A DNA stretch of 48,670 bases from Variovorax sp. PCZ-1. GTDB taxonomy: Bacteria; Pseudomonadota; Gammaproteobacteria; Burkholderiales; Burkholderiaceae_C. The stretch spans positions 1 to 48,670 of the forward strand of contig NZ_JAHCDN010000005.1 of assembly GCF_018413605.1 (NCBI RefSeq). Reading direction: 5' to 3'. This document shows, in pieces, positions 17,320 to 25,290 of the stretch (position 1 is the first letter of the stretch; each line of letters begins with the position of its first letter). The notes below the pieces were generated by a model. It was not told where the DNA came from, searched no databases, and worked only from the letters and a program-made list of their open reading frames with translations. The translations under genes and the position numbers were made by a program.

Positions 17320-18246
17320 TTACATGCGCAATGGGGGCATCTCTTTGAAGCGCTCCAACAAAAAATCCACCAGCACACGCACACGCGGCGCAAGCCCTGC
17401 GCGATGCGGATAAAACAGCGCCATGCTCGCGTCGCCGCCCACATGCAGTTTGGGCAGCACCTCCACCAAGTCGCCGCGCGCCAGCGCTTCGCTGGCATGA
17501 TGCCGCCCAAGCCGCGCAATGCCGATGTGCAAAAGCGCTGCATCCAGAACCACTTCTGGATCTGAGAGCAACAATTGCGCAGGCGCATCGACCGCGCTGA
17601 TGCCTTGCGCTTTGCTGCTTCCTTTGAACGGCCAAGGCGGCATACGGCCATTGAGGAATTTCACGCGAATCAATTGATGTTGCGCCAGATCGCTCGGTGT
17701 CTGCGGTATGCCATGCGCTTTCAAGTAGCGAGGCGTGGCGGCGAGCACGGCAGGGATATTACAAATCTTGCGCGCCACCATACCCTCGGGCGGCTGGCTG
17801 CCGCCGCGTATGCCCACATCAAATCCACCTTGAACTAAATCCACTTGGTTGTCGTTCAAATTCAGCTCGACGCGCACTTGCGGGTAGGCTTTGAAGAATG
17901 CCGGCAGCAGAGGTAATACATAACGCCTGCCAAAACCCACAGCGCTGTTCACCCGCACCAAACCTTCGGGTTGTGCGCCCTGCGCGGCTAACGCATTCGC
18001 ATCTTCCAGCGCCTGCATACCAATACGCGCCTGAGCGATGAAGGTGCGGCCCTCTTCCGTGAGTGCTAGGCGACGCGTGGTGCGGTTAAAGAGGCGCAAT
18101 TTCAAATGCGCCTCTAGAGCAGCCACGTTCTTGCTCACAGCGGCTGGCGTGAGGCCGAGTGCGTTAGCGGCGGCAGAGAAGCTGCCACTGTCTGCCGACT
18201 GAATGGCGCTAATCAAGCCGGGCAAGGTGGTTTGCAGGTGCTTCAT
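17320..18246 (-). CDS. LysR-family transcriptional regulator
   Basis: The 308 residues start with a winged helix-turn-helix (SGSFSAAANALGLTPAAVSKNVAALEAHL, residues about 20-48, then RLFNRTTRRLALTEEG). A periplasmic-binding-like effector domain follows, with the RPL segment YVLPLLPAFFKAYPQVRVEL and GVNSAVGFGRR-like region before it. It is divergent from the NADP-binding oxidoreductase gene at 18385, with a 138-bp gap holding two inverted repeats. LysR proteins commonly control the divergent neighbour, so that gene is the likely target. The effector is unknown. Confidence 0.92.
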   Translation of the reverse strand: MKHLQTTLPGLISAIQSADSGSFSAAANALGLTPAAVSKNVAALEAHLKLRLFNRTTRRLALTEEGRTFIAQARIGMQALEDANALAAQGAQPEGLVRVNSAVGFGRRYVLPLLPAFFKAYPQVRVELNLNDNQVDLVQGGFDVGIRGGSQPPEGMVARKICNIPAVLAATPRYLKAHGIPQTPSDLAQHQLIRVKFLNGRMPPWPFKGSSKAQGISAVDAPAQLLLSDPEVVLDAALLHIGIARLGRHHASEALARGDLVEVLPKLHVGGDASMALFYPHRAGLAPRVRVLVDFLLERFKEMPPLRM

Positions 18247-18251
18247 CTATT

Positions 18252-18270
18252 TTCAACTATGAGTTGTGAA
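18252..18270. promoter_or_regulatory. Candidate LysR operator next to the lysR start
   Basis: CAAC (18254-18257) and GTTG (18263-18266) are inverted around TATGA, flanked by TT and GAA. The site lies 6 bp upstream of the LysR start codon, where autoregulatory sites usually sit. It is short and could be chance. Confidence 0.35.
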
Positions 18271-18330
18271 TGATGTGAGTGATTATGTCTTTTTCTTTGA
18301 CTCCTGAAAACCCACAATTCATTCCATGGA

Positions 18331-18352
18331 TGCAGCACACATCGGTGCTGCA
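18331..18352. promoter_or_regulatory. Palindrome upstream of the oxidoreductase gene
   Basis: TGCAGCAC (18331-18338), spacer ACATCG and GTGCTGCA (18345-18352) form a perfect 8-bp inverted repeat, 32 bp before the oxidoreductase start. It could be an operator for the divergent LysR protein or a leader hairpin. Confidence 0.5.
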
Positions 18353-18384
18353 CCACATGTTCAATCATTCACAAGGAGATCATC

Positions 18385-19032
18385 ATGAAAGTCGCAATTC
18401 TCGGTACTGGTGCAGTCGCTATTGATCTGGCCAAAGGTTTTGTTTCTCGCGGTCATAGCGTCGTATTTGGCACACGCAATGCGCAGGGCGAGACTGCAGT
18501 GAAGGCGGTAGCCGCTGTTGCAGGTAGTAGCGCCGCGCCTTATGCGCAAGCCGCCTCGCAAGCTGAGATGGCCGTGCTCGCCACATCTTGGAGCGGCACG
18601 CAAAACGCTGTGCAGCTCACGACCAATACTGCATTGAAAGGCAAGCTCTTGATCGACGTGACCAACCCACTCGACTTCTCCACGGGCAAACCACAAATGG
18701 CTCTGGGCTTCCCCAACTCAGCAGGCGCGAGCATTCAAGCTTGGCTGCCAGATGCCAAAGTTGTCAAAGCTTTCAATATCATCACCTCCACCCGCATGAT
18801 CGATCCCCAGTTTTCCGATGGTCAGCCCGACATGTTCATCGCCGGCAACGATGCTGCCGCCAAGCAGCAAACCGCAGATTTGCTCAAAGCCTTCGGCTGG
18901 AGAAGCGCGATTGACATGGGCGATATCAGCAAGAGCTATTTGCTCGAAGCGCTCGCGATGGTGTGGATTGAGTACGGGGTGAGCCGCAACCACTGGAACC
19001 ATGGCATCAGCCTGCTAGGCGCGCAAGCTTGA
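18385..19032 (+). CDS. NADP-binding oxidoreductase, F420-reductase-like fold
   Basis: The 215-residue protein begins MKVAILGTGAVAIDLAKGFVSRGHSVVFGTRN, a Rossmann GxGxxG with an Arg after the second strand, which suggests NADP. VLATSWSGTQ, LLIDVTNPLDF and VKAFNIITSTRMIDPQ resemble the NADPH-dependent F420 reductase family. Such proteins in bacteria lacking F420 are usually of unknown function, and nothing in this window suggests F420 synthesis. AAGGAGAT precedes the ATG. Its likely regulator is the divergent LysR gene. It is convergent with coq7. Confidence 0.82.
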   Translation: MKVAILGTGAVAIDLAKGFVSRGHSVVFGTRNAQGETAVKAVAAVAGSSAAPYAQAASQAEMAVLATSWSGTQNAVQLTTNTALKGKLLIDVTNPLDFSTGKPQMALGFPNSAGASIQAWLPDAKVVKAFNIITSTRMIDPQFSDGQPDMFIAGNDAAAKQQTADLLKAFGWRSAIDMGDISKSYLLEALAMVWIEYGVSRNHWNHGISLLGAQA

Positions 19033-19052
19033 TGGCTTGAATGACTTCGAGG

Positions 19053-19712
19053 TTAGATGTAATAAGCGGTACGCGTCATCACCTGAGCCATGCTTTGCAT
19101 GGCTTTCTTCACGGGCTCTGGCAGCTCTGCAGCGCCAGCGTTTTCAGCCTCTAGGGCATGTGCAGCTTCTTCGGAAAGCATTTGCGCTACCACGGCGCGC
19201 GAGGCATGGTCGGCGCTGGGCAAGCCGCCTTGGCTTTGCGCTGCTAGGTGGCCATCCAGATGTGCCTCGACTTGTCGCTCCGTCTCCACCATAAATCCTA
19301 GGCTGATGCGGTCACCCAATTGCGAAGCCAATACACCTAAGCCAAACGAACCCGCATACCAAAGCGGGTTAAGTAGCGAAGGGCGAGCGCCAAGCGCTTG
19401 CAAGCGCTCAGCCGTCCATGCCAAATGGTCTCCCTCTTCTTCGCCAGCTTTGACAAATTGTTCGCGGAGTGCATCGTTTTTGGTGGCAAACGCCTGTCCA
19501 GCATAAAGTGCTTGAGCGCATACCTCGCCCACATGATTCACGCGCATCAGAGCACCCGCGTGAACTCTCTCAGCCTCACTCATAGCTTCTGGTTCGCCCT
19601 GCACATCAAATGTCTCTGTAGCTGCTGGCGTAGCTCGGCTCGCTATAGGCTTAGACAAGAGAGTGCGTAAAGCGCGATCGGCAGCTTGAACCAACATGTC
19701 AGATACAAGCAT
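19053..19712 (-). CDS. coq7: Coq7 demethoxyubiquinone hydroxylase
   Basis: Coq7 is a membrane-associated diiron monooxygenase that hydroxylates the demethoxyubiquinone ring late in ubiquinone synthesis. The 219 residues contain the ferritin-like ligands: Glu in the acidic N-terminal segment, VNHVGEVCAQALY, EEEGDHLAWTAERL (ExxH), VETERQVEAHLDGHL and LSEEAAHALEAE (ExxH). The start at 19712 follows GGGAG at proper spacing; an in-frame extension to 19817 is rejected. The C-terminus, MTRTAYYI, is typical. The upstream 347-bp gap is shared with the divergent porin. Confidence 0.94.
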   Translation of the reverse strand: MLVSDMLVQAADRALRTLLSKPIASRATPAATETFDVQGEPEAMSEAERVHAGALMRVNHVGEVCAQALYAGQAFATKNDALREQFVKAGEEEGDHLAWTAERLQALGARPSLLNPLWYAGSFGLGVLASQLGDRISLGFMVETERQVEAHLDGHLAAQSQGGLPSADHASRAVVAQMLSEEAAHALEAENAGAAELPEPVKKAMQSMAQVMTRTAYYI

Positions 19713-19826
19713 CAGAGCTCCCAAAAAAAGAAAATTGTCGCATTGAACGCGGCAATCCTGCGAAGATGAATCATTGCCATGCCGCAAACTCCAGTAATAC
19801 GCCATCGTGCAAGTCATGCGTTTAAA

Positions 19827-19844
19827 TGAATACTAAAGTATTCA
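19827..19844. promoter_or_regulatory. Perfect palindrome in the coq7-porin control region
   Basis: TGAATACT and AGTATTCA are exact inverted 8-bp arms around AA. It is 114 bp upstream of coq7 and 215 bp upstream of the porin. Symmetry and A/T content fit a dimeric repressor site, but no binding protein can be named. Confidence 0.55.
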
Positions 19845-19964
19845 CATGAGCTGTAACGTAGCAAACTGGCCACAAGCTGTTGCGATTAGGCAACGAGCAT
19901 GCCGCTTTAGAGGCAAATATTGCCGCGTTTCTTTGCTCCTAAGCCTTCAATCGTGTCCAATAGA

Positions 19965-19990
19965 GCCAACTTCCCGAAACGGAGGTTGGC
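19965..19990 (+). promoter_or_regulatory. Leader hairpin of the porin mRNA
   Basis: GCCAACTTCC (19965-19974) pairs with GGAGGTTGGC (19981-19990) over 10 bp, including one G-U, with loop CGAAAC. It lies 70 nt before the porin start. Porin messages often have long structured leaders targeted by small RNAs; that role here is inference. Confidence 0.5.
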
Positions 19991-20059
19991 CCGGGACTCT
20001 GGCGGTTTGTTCTGCAGACCACAATCCGGAGCCCTATGTTTAACCTTGGAGATTTCTCA

Positions 20060-21082
20060 ATGAAAAAGACTCTCGTTGCAATGGCAGCTTTCGCAGCTGT
20101 TTCCTCTTTCGCACAATCTAGCGTCACCCTGTACGGTGTTGCTGATGTCTGGTTCGGTCAGGCTAAAGGCAGCTTCGTCGGTACATCTGGTCTTGCTGGT
20201 ACAGCTAGCCAAATGGTTCTGAACACCGGCGGTCTGTCTGGCAGCCGTTTTGGTCTGCGTGGTTCTGAAGATCTCGGCGGCGGCTTGAAAGCCAACTTCG
20301 TGATGGAAAACGGTCACAACACCGACACTGGCGCAGCTGCACAAGGTGGTTTGCTGTTTGGTCGCCAAACTTACGTTGGTATGAGCGGTGGTTTCGGCGA
20401 GTTCCGCTTGGGTCGTCAGTACAGCGCATATGACGCTGCTCGTGGCGCTTTGGATACCGTTGGTCACACTTCTTTCTCCGCTACTGTTGCTGGTGGTGCT
20501 TGGGAGCGTGTTGGTAACCACTACACCTTCCGTGTTGATAACCAAATGCTGTACAACACACCAAACATGAGCGGTTTCAGCGCTTCTGTTGGTTACGGTC
20601 TGCGTGAAAACAAAACAGCTACCGTTGGTGCTGGTCGTGTGTTGAGCATGCACGTTCTGTATGCTAACGGCCCAATCACCGCAGCAGCAGCTTACCAAAC
20701 CGAAAAAGCAACTGGCGCTGGCCCAACTTTGACCAACTTCTTGGTTGGTGGCGCATATGACCTCGGCGTTGCTAAAGTCAACCTCGAAATCAACAATGCT
20801 AAAAACTCCAATATCGACAAAGACAGCGAGATGGCTTTCGGTGTGACAGTGCCGTTTGGCGCTACCGCTGTTTCTCTCGCCTACGGTACGGCTAAGAACA
20901 AGGCAGCTGCTGGTGGTGCAACCATCGAAAAAGGCAACACCATTGGTCTGCAAGTTACCCATGCTTTGTCTAAGCGTACAACCATTTATGGTGGTTTGGT
21001 TAACGGTAGCGTGAAGTCCGGTGCAGGTGCGGCTATCGAGAAAAATGCGATTACCGCTATCGGTATGCGCCACACCTTCTAA
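20060..21082 (+). CDS. Gram-negative porin, betaproteobacterial type
   Basis: The 340-residue precursor has a signal peptide (MKKTLVAMAAFAAVSSFAQS, cleavage near residue 19). The mature protein starts SSVTLYGVADVWFGQA, the standard first strand of betaproteobacterial trimeric porins. SRFGLRGSEDLGGGLKANFVME, FGRQTYVGMSGGFGEFRLGRQ (the PEFRLGRQ-like hallmark) and the C-terminal AITAIGMRHTF with terminal Phe for outer-membrane insertion all fit. It forms a 16-stranded barrel for small solutes. Codons are biased to common forms, suggesting high expression, and a strong terminator follows. ATG at 20060 is chosen over one at 20036. Confidence 0.95.
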   Translation: MKKTLVAMAAFAAVSSFAQSSVTLYGVADVWFGQAKGSFVGTSGLAGTASQMVLNTGGLSGSRFGLRGSEDLGGGLKANFVMENGHNTDTGAAAQGGLLFGRQTYVGMSGGFGEFRLGRQYSAYDAARGALDTVGHTSFSATVAGGAWERVGNHYTFRVDNQMLYNTPNMSGFSASVGYGLRENKTATVGAGRVLSMHVLYANGPITAAAAYQTEKATGAGPTLTNFLVGGAYDLGVAKVNLEINNAKNSNIDKDSEMAFGVTVPFGATAVSLAYGTAKNKAAAGGATIEKGNTIGLQVTHALSKRTTIYGGLVNGSVKSGAGAAIEKNAITAIGMRHTF

Positions 21083-21121
21083 TTTGATGCGGGTTTAACA
21101 TCCGCTGAGAATTAAGAAATC

Positions 21122-21154
21122 AAAGCCATTCGGAGTAATCCGGATGGCTTTTTT
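21122..21154 (+). terminator. Rho-independent terminator after the porin
   Basis: AAAGCCATTCGGA (21122-21134) pairs with TCCGGATGGCTTT (21139-21151) around loop GTAA, 13 bp including one G-U. A T-run completes it. This is the strongest terminator in the window. Confidence 0.92.
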
Positions 21155-21179
21155 GTTGGCTTACGACATACTTTGAAAC

Positions 21180-21938
21180 ATGCTCATGCGTCATCAGTTC
21201 ACCCCAGTGTCACGCTGGATCGTAGTTTGCACGCTTATCGTATTGAGTGCTTGTTCAACACCTCCATCTAAAGAGTCAGCGGCAAAGTCGACCGAGCAGC
21301 AACCTGATATTTCGCAAGCAGCTTGGAAGTCTATGCACTTACCGGGCAAGCGCAAAACAATTTTTTCGCGCGACATGCATGATGGTCGTGAAGCGATCAG
21401 AGCTGTAGCTGACAGCTCAGTTAGCATGTTTCGTCAACAACTGACAGTGCCAGCAAAAGACCTGGGTTCACTCTCATTCTCTTGGCAAGCCAAGCAATTA
21501 ATCGAGAAGGCGGATATGGCTGAACGTGACGCAGAAGACTCTGTCGTTCGCGTGGTGCTGAGTTTCGATGGCGACCGCGGCAGATTCTCTGCTAAAGACA
21601 AAATGCTTTCTGAGCTCTCACTGGTTCTCACAGGAGAAGAGTTGCCTTATGCAACGCTCATGTACGTATGGTGCAACAAGCGTTCTGCGGGCGATGTCAT
21701 TACAAACCCACGCACAGATCGTGTTCGTAAGCTCGTTGTGGAGTCAGGTAAAGCCAATCTAGGTAAGTGGCTAGACTACGAACGTGACATCCGTGCAGAC
21801 TTCATCAAGACCTTTGGCGAGGAGCCGGGCACTCTCACTGGCGTAGCTCTGATGACGGATACCGACAATACCCAATCGCGCGCCACATCATGGTACGGGC
21901 CAGTGCGATTGAAGCCGCGTGCGGTGACTGCACCATAA
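21180..21938 (+). CDS. DUF3047 lipoprotein
   Basis: The 252-residue protein has a lipoprotein signal with lipobox LSAC (Cys near residue 25). The rest matches the DUF3047 layout: a beta-rich start with LPGKRKTIF, the FSWQAK strand, RVVLSFDGDRGRF, then LMYVWCNKRSAGDVITNPRTDRVRKLVVESG and YERDIRADFIKTFGEEPGTLTGVALMTDTDNTQ near the end. DUF3047 resembles carbohydrate-binding beta-sandwich folds, but no activity is established. It is a single gene flanked by terminators and has no clear ribosome-binding site. Confidence 0.82.
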   Translation: MLMRHQFTPVSRWIVVCTLIVLSACSTPPSKESAAKSTEQQPDISQAAWKSMHLPGKRKTIFSRDMHDGREAIRAVADSSVSMFRQQLTVPAKDLGSLSFSWQAKQLIEKADMAERDAEDSVVRVVLSFDGDRGRFSAKDKMLSELSLVLTGEELPYATLMYVWCNKRSAGDVITNPRTDRVRKLVVESGKANLGKWLDYERDIRADFIKTFGEEPGTLTGVALMTDTDNTQSRATSWYGPVRLKPRAVTAP

Positions 21939-22048
21939 TTGGCGACTAGTGTCTTCGCAGCGACAAGTTTGCATTCAAGTAGTGCAATTCATCGGGGTAA
22001 ATCCCCGCACAGTTGGCGCGCCTCTTGCTGCATCATTTCACCCTTGTC

Positions 22049-22071
22049 GATGGCCTTTGCCATCACTTTTT
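22049..22071 (+). terminator. Terminator after the DUF3047 gene
   Basis: GATGGC (22049-22054), loop CTTT, GCCATC (22059-22064) and then ACTTTTT. The stem is short but GC-rich, and it lies between the lipoprotein and the binding-protein gene. Confidence 0.6.
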
Positions 22072-22100
22072 AACGCCCAGATGGGCAAGTGAGTGAAATC

Positions 22101-23690
22101 ATGAAGATCAAACTATCTATCCTCGCCGCCAGCATGGTGCTGGCTGGTATGGCCGGCACAGTTGCAGCCAAAACTTTTAAGTGGGCCAGTGCGGCTGAGA
22201 TATCAACGTGGGATATCCACTCCCAAAACAATGCGCTACAAAACGGCATCCATGCTGCGGTTTATGAGAGCTTGGTGTACTACAACAAAGACTTCAAGGT
22301 TGAGCCTGTGTTGGCCACAAGTTGGTCCATGGTTTCGCCGACGCAATGGCGCTTCAATCTGCGCAAGAACGTGAAGTTCACCGATGGCTCTACGATGACT
22401 GCTGATGACGTGGTGTTTTCCATTCAGCGTTCACTTGCTCGCACCTCCAATTTCGCGATTTACGCACAAGGCATCGATAAAGCCGTCAAAGTGAATAACG
22501 ACACGGTAGACATCATGCTCAAAGGCGCGAATCCTGTGTTGCTCAATCAGTTGACTGAACTGCGCATCATGAGCAAGGCTTGGGCTGAGAAAAACAACTC
22601 GGTCGATCCTAAAGACATCCGCAACGTGACCCAAGAAACTTTTGCCAACCGCAATGCGATGGGCACAGGGCCCTACATCATGAAGCAATGGATCCCTGAT
22701 CAGCGTATGGTGTTTGAGCGTAACCCCAATTGGTGGGGCTGGGCTGCCAATGCGGCCAGCACCAATGTGACCGAGATCATCTATACGCCAATCAAATCAG
22801 AGGCGACTCGTGTGGCAGCCTTGCTCTCCGGCGAAGTGGATTTGATGCTTGACCCAAGCCCGCAAGATTTGGGACGTTTGCGTAGCAATGCCAATCTGAA
22901 AGTGATTGATGGCGTTGAAAACCGCACCATTTTCTTTGGTATGGATCAGTTCCGCGAAGAGTTGATCGGTTCAAACATCAAAGGCAAGAATCCATTGAAA
23001 GATGTACGCGTGCGTCGTGCGCTTTATCAAGCGATCGACAGCGATACCCTCACGCGTGTGACCATGCGCGGTTTGGCGCAGCCGACAGGAGCCATGGTTG
23101 CGCCGATGGTGGCCGGTTGGACAGAAGGCGTCCATAAGCGCTTGCCGTTTGATATTGAAGCTTCCAAAAAGCTGTTGGCTGATGCAGGCTATAAAGACGG
23201 CTTCGAAGTTGATTTCGCCTGCCCGAATAACCGCTACATCAACGACGAAGAAATCTGCCAAGCCGTGACGGGCATGTGGGCCAAAGTCGGTGTGCGCGCC
23301 AAGCTTCGCACTTTGCCCTTGGTGACATACTTCCCCATGATTCAGCGCTATGAAGCCAGTATTTACATGCTGGGCTGGGGCGTGCCAACATTTGATACGC
23401 TGTATTCAGCGCAATCTTTGTTCCGTACCGTGGGCACGGGCGGCGATGGTAACTACAACGTGGGGCGTTACAGCAATCAGCGTATGGACTTTGTGGTGGA
23501 TCGCATCAAAACCGAAACCGATCTCCCCATTCGCAATCGCTCTTTGACGGAAGCACTGCAAATTTCCAATGACACGGTGTCGCATATTCCTTTGCACAAC
23601 CAAATCATCCCATGGGCGATGAAGAAGAGCATTGATGTGGTGCACCGTGCGGATAACCGCATTGACTGGCGCCTGGTCAAGGTCAACTGA
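22101..23690 (+). CDS. Oligopeptide-type ABC transporter substrate-binding protein
   Basis: The 529-residue protein is a family 5 periplasmic binding protein. A signal peptide (MKIKLSILAASMVLAGMAGTVAA) precedes FKWASAAEISTWDIHSQ. Typical segments are VEPVLATSWSMVSPTQWRFNLRKNVKFTDGSTMTADDVVFS, GTGPYIMKQW, RNPNWWGW, and VRRALYQAIDSDTL in the second lobe. These proteins bind peptides, glutathione or opines. No permease or ATPase gene is next to it, so it is an orphan that must work with components elsewhere. A strong terminator follows at once. An upstream GTG at 22089 is possible but lacks a better context. Confidence 0.9.
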   Translation: MKIKLSILAASMVLAGMAGTVAAKTFKWASAAEISTWDIHSQNNALQNGIHAAVYESLVYYNKDFKVEPVLATSWSMVSPTQWRFNLRKNVKFTDGSTMTADDVVFSIQRSLARTSNFAIYAQGIDKAVKVNNDTVDIMLKGANPVLLNQLTELRIMSKAWAEKNNSVDPKDIRNVTQETFANRNAMGTGPYIMKQWIPDQRMVFERNPNWWGWAANAASTNVTEIIYTPIKSEATRVAALLSGEVDLMLDPSPQDLGRLRSNANLKVIDGVENRTIFFGMDQFREELIGSNIKGKNPLKDVRVRRALYQAIDSDTLTRVTMRGLAQPTGAMVAPMVAGWTEGVHKRLPFDIEASKKLLADAGYKDGFEVDFACPNNRYINDEEICQAVTGMWAKVGVRAKLRTLPLVTYFPMIQRYEASIYMLGWGVPTFDTLYSAQSLFRTVGTGGDGNYNVGRYSNQRMDFVVDRIKTETDLPIRNRSLTEALQISNDTVSHIPLHNQIIPWAMKKSIDVVHRADNRIDWRLVKVN

Positions 23691-23710
23691 TTTCCGATTG
23701 ACTTGGTTTA

Positions 23711-23736
23711 AAAGCCCGGATCGCCGGGCTTTTTTC
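23711..23736 (+). terminator. Rho-independent terminator after the binding-protein gene
   Basis: AAAGCCCGG (23711-23719), loop ATCG and CCGGGCTTT (23724-23732) form a perfect 9-bp stem followed by a T-run. It is 20 bp past the stop. Confidence 0.92.
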
Positions 23737-23837
23737 GTGGCGTGCTGCTAGTTGTCGCTTGTGCAAAGCCAGTAAAGCTCTGTAAACCCTGCCAACGCCA
23801 CAGCGCAATTTGCGTTGAAATGCCACAGGAGCTCACC

Positions 23838-25280
23838 ATGAAAAAAACTCTGCTTGCCACTTACCTATCTGTCATATGTATGGGCTGTTTCGCTCAAGCT
23901 CTGCCCGACACCAGTGCTGCTGCCGTTTGGCGAGCGACCTCGCGTCTTGGTTACGGCCCCACGCCTGCGCTGGTACAAGCTGCCCAAAATAACGCACGCG
24001 CTTGGAGCTTAGCGCAGCTGGATTTGGCTCGCCAAGCCAGCCAGCGCCCCGCGAAAATCCCCCCGGCATTGCAAGCTTTGGCAGCTAGCCAACAACAAGT
24101 CAGCGCTCGCTTTCATGAGGAGCGTGAAGCCCGGAAAATGGAGCGCAATGACCAGCAAAAGCCTGCGTCTTCCATGCAAGGCGATGCCGCAATGGGCTTG
24201 GGCAACGATACAGAAAACTATTCTCGCGACATGCAACTGGCCACGGGCGCTTGGCGCTTGGCATCGTGTAGCAACCCCGATATGGAGAACCCATTGCTTG
24301 CGCGAATGACTGAATTTTGGTTCAACCACTTCAACGTGTTCATCGGCAAAGGCCCGGTGCGGCCGTACGTGGGTAACTATTTGCTCACAGCCATTCGTCC
24401 TCATGCATTGGGTAAGTTTGAAGATTTGCTGCTCGCTACCGCGCAGCATCCAGCCATGTTGTTTTATCTGGACCAAGCGCAAAGCACACAGCGCGGACTG
24501 AACGAGAACTATGCTCGTGAACTGATGGAGCTGCACACATTGGGTGTCAATGGTGGCTACACGCAAGCTGATGTGCGTGAGATGGCGCGTGTGCTCACAG
24601 GATGGTCGGTGGATATCAATGGCGGGCAAGGCTTTTTGTTTCGACCGCGCGCGCATGAAGACGGCAGTAAAACAGTGATGGGGCAAAGCTTTACTGAAAG
24701 TGGGCAAGCGCAAGGCATCGCAGCCATTAAAATCTTAGCCCAACATCCGGCCACAGCCCAGAGAATATCTGCGCGGCTAGCTACATTTTTTGTAGCGGAC
24801 AAACCCAGCAAGGCACTCACCGACAGGCTTGCACGCACCTTCACGCAAACGGGTGGAGACATCCATGCCGTTATGAAAAGCTTGATCGAGTCACCAGAAT
24901 TTTGGGAGAGCGCCAACACACTCTTCAAAACACCGATGGACTATGCTTGTTCGAGTTTGGCAGCAGCGGGAAACGTGAAAGAGGACGCGAGCCGCAACCA
25001 AAATTTACGACAAGCGACGGGATTCCTTGCACAAGCGGGGCAGCCTCTACATGGCTGGCAAACGCCTGACGGCTACAAAACGGACGCCGGCACATGGCTC
25101 GCGCCTGAAGCGCTCACGCGGCGTGCCGATTACGCTTTCGGTCTTGCCTCGCGGATAGACGAGCCGAGTTTTTTGCAGCAGTTCTATACGGTCAACACAC
25201 GCGAGCGCATCGCGAAAGAGCGCGCTGTTCACATGCGTACCGGTTTGTTGCTGGCTGCGCCTGAATTCATGAGCAAATAA
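23838..25280 (+). CDS. Secreted DUF1800 protein
   Basis: The 480-residue protein has a signal peptide (MKKTLLATYLSVICMGCFAQ) and the DUF1800 architecture: AAVWRATSRLGYGPTPALVQ, MTEFWFNHFNVFIGKG, FLYLDQAQS-like LFYLDQAQSTQRGLNENYARELMELHTLGVNGGYTQADV, and a C-terminal GWQTPDGYKTDAGTWLAPEALTRRADY. Members are exported and always seem to be paired with DUF1501 proteins; no activity is known to me. The start follows AGGAG. The DUF1501 gene begins 10 bp after this stop. A short repeat-like stretch near 24760-24790 is explained by the conserved protein sequence. Confidence 0.9.
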   Translation: MKKTLLATYLSVICMGCFAQALPDTSAAAVWRATSRLGYGPTPALVQAAQNNARAWSLAQLDLARQASQRPAKIPPALQALAASQQQVSARFHEEREARKMERNDQQKPASSMQGDAAMGLGNDTENYSRDMQLATGAWRLASCSNPDMENPLLARMTEFWFNHFNVFIGKGPVRPYVGNYLLTAIRPHALGKFEDLLLATAQHPAMLFYLDQAQSTQRGLNENYARELMELHTLGVNGGYTQADVREMARVLTGWSVDINGGQGFLFRPRAHEDGSKTVMGQSFTESGQAQGIAAIKILAQHPATAQRISARLATFFVADKPSKALTDRLARTFTQTGGDIHAVMKSLIESPEFWESANTLFKTPMDYACSSLAAAGNVKEDASRNQNLRQATGFLAQAGQPLHGWQTPDGYKTDAGTWLAPEALTRRADYAFGLASRIDEPSFLQQFYTVNTRERIAKERAVHMRTGLLLAAPEFMSK

Positions 25281-25290
25281 GGAGACGATG

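Larger units (their letters stand above)
19713..20059. other. Divergent control region between coq7 and the porin
   Basis: This 347-bp stretch has no convincing gene. It holds an operator-like palindrome (19827-19844), probably nearer the coq7 promoter, and a 10-bp leader hairpin (19965-19990) before the porin. A TTGGAG ribosome-binding site lies near 20045. I could not pick out clear -35/-10 boxes for either gene. Confidence 0.6.

Noticed and set aside
20057-21073. Long open frame antisense to the porin (338 codons)
   Set aside because: It is a product of the strong codon bias of the porin; its translation is Cys/Thr/Ser-rich nonsense.
24715-24790. Possible further copy of the dispersed repeat inside the DUF1800 gene (CTACATTTTTTGTAG next to CTGCGCGG)
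   Set aside because: The encoded HPATAQRISARLATFFVAD fits what I recall of the conserved DUF1800 family sequence, so the DNA likeness is probably chance. A profile search would settle it.
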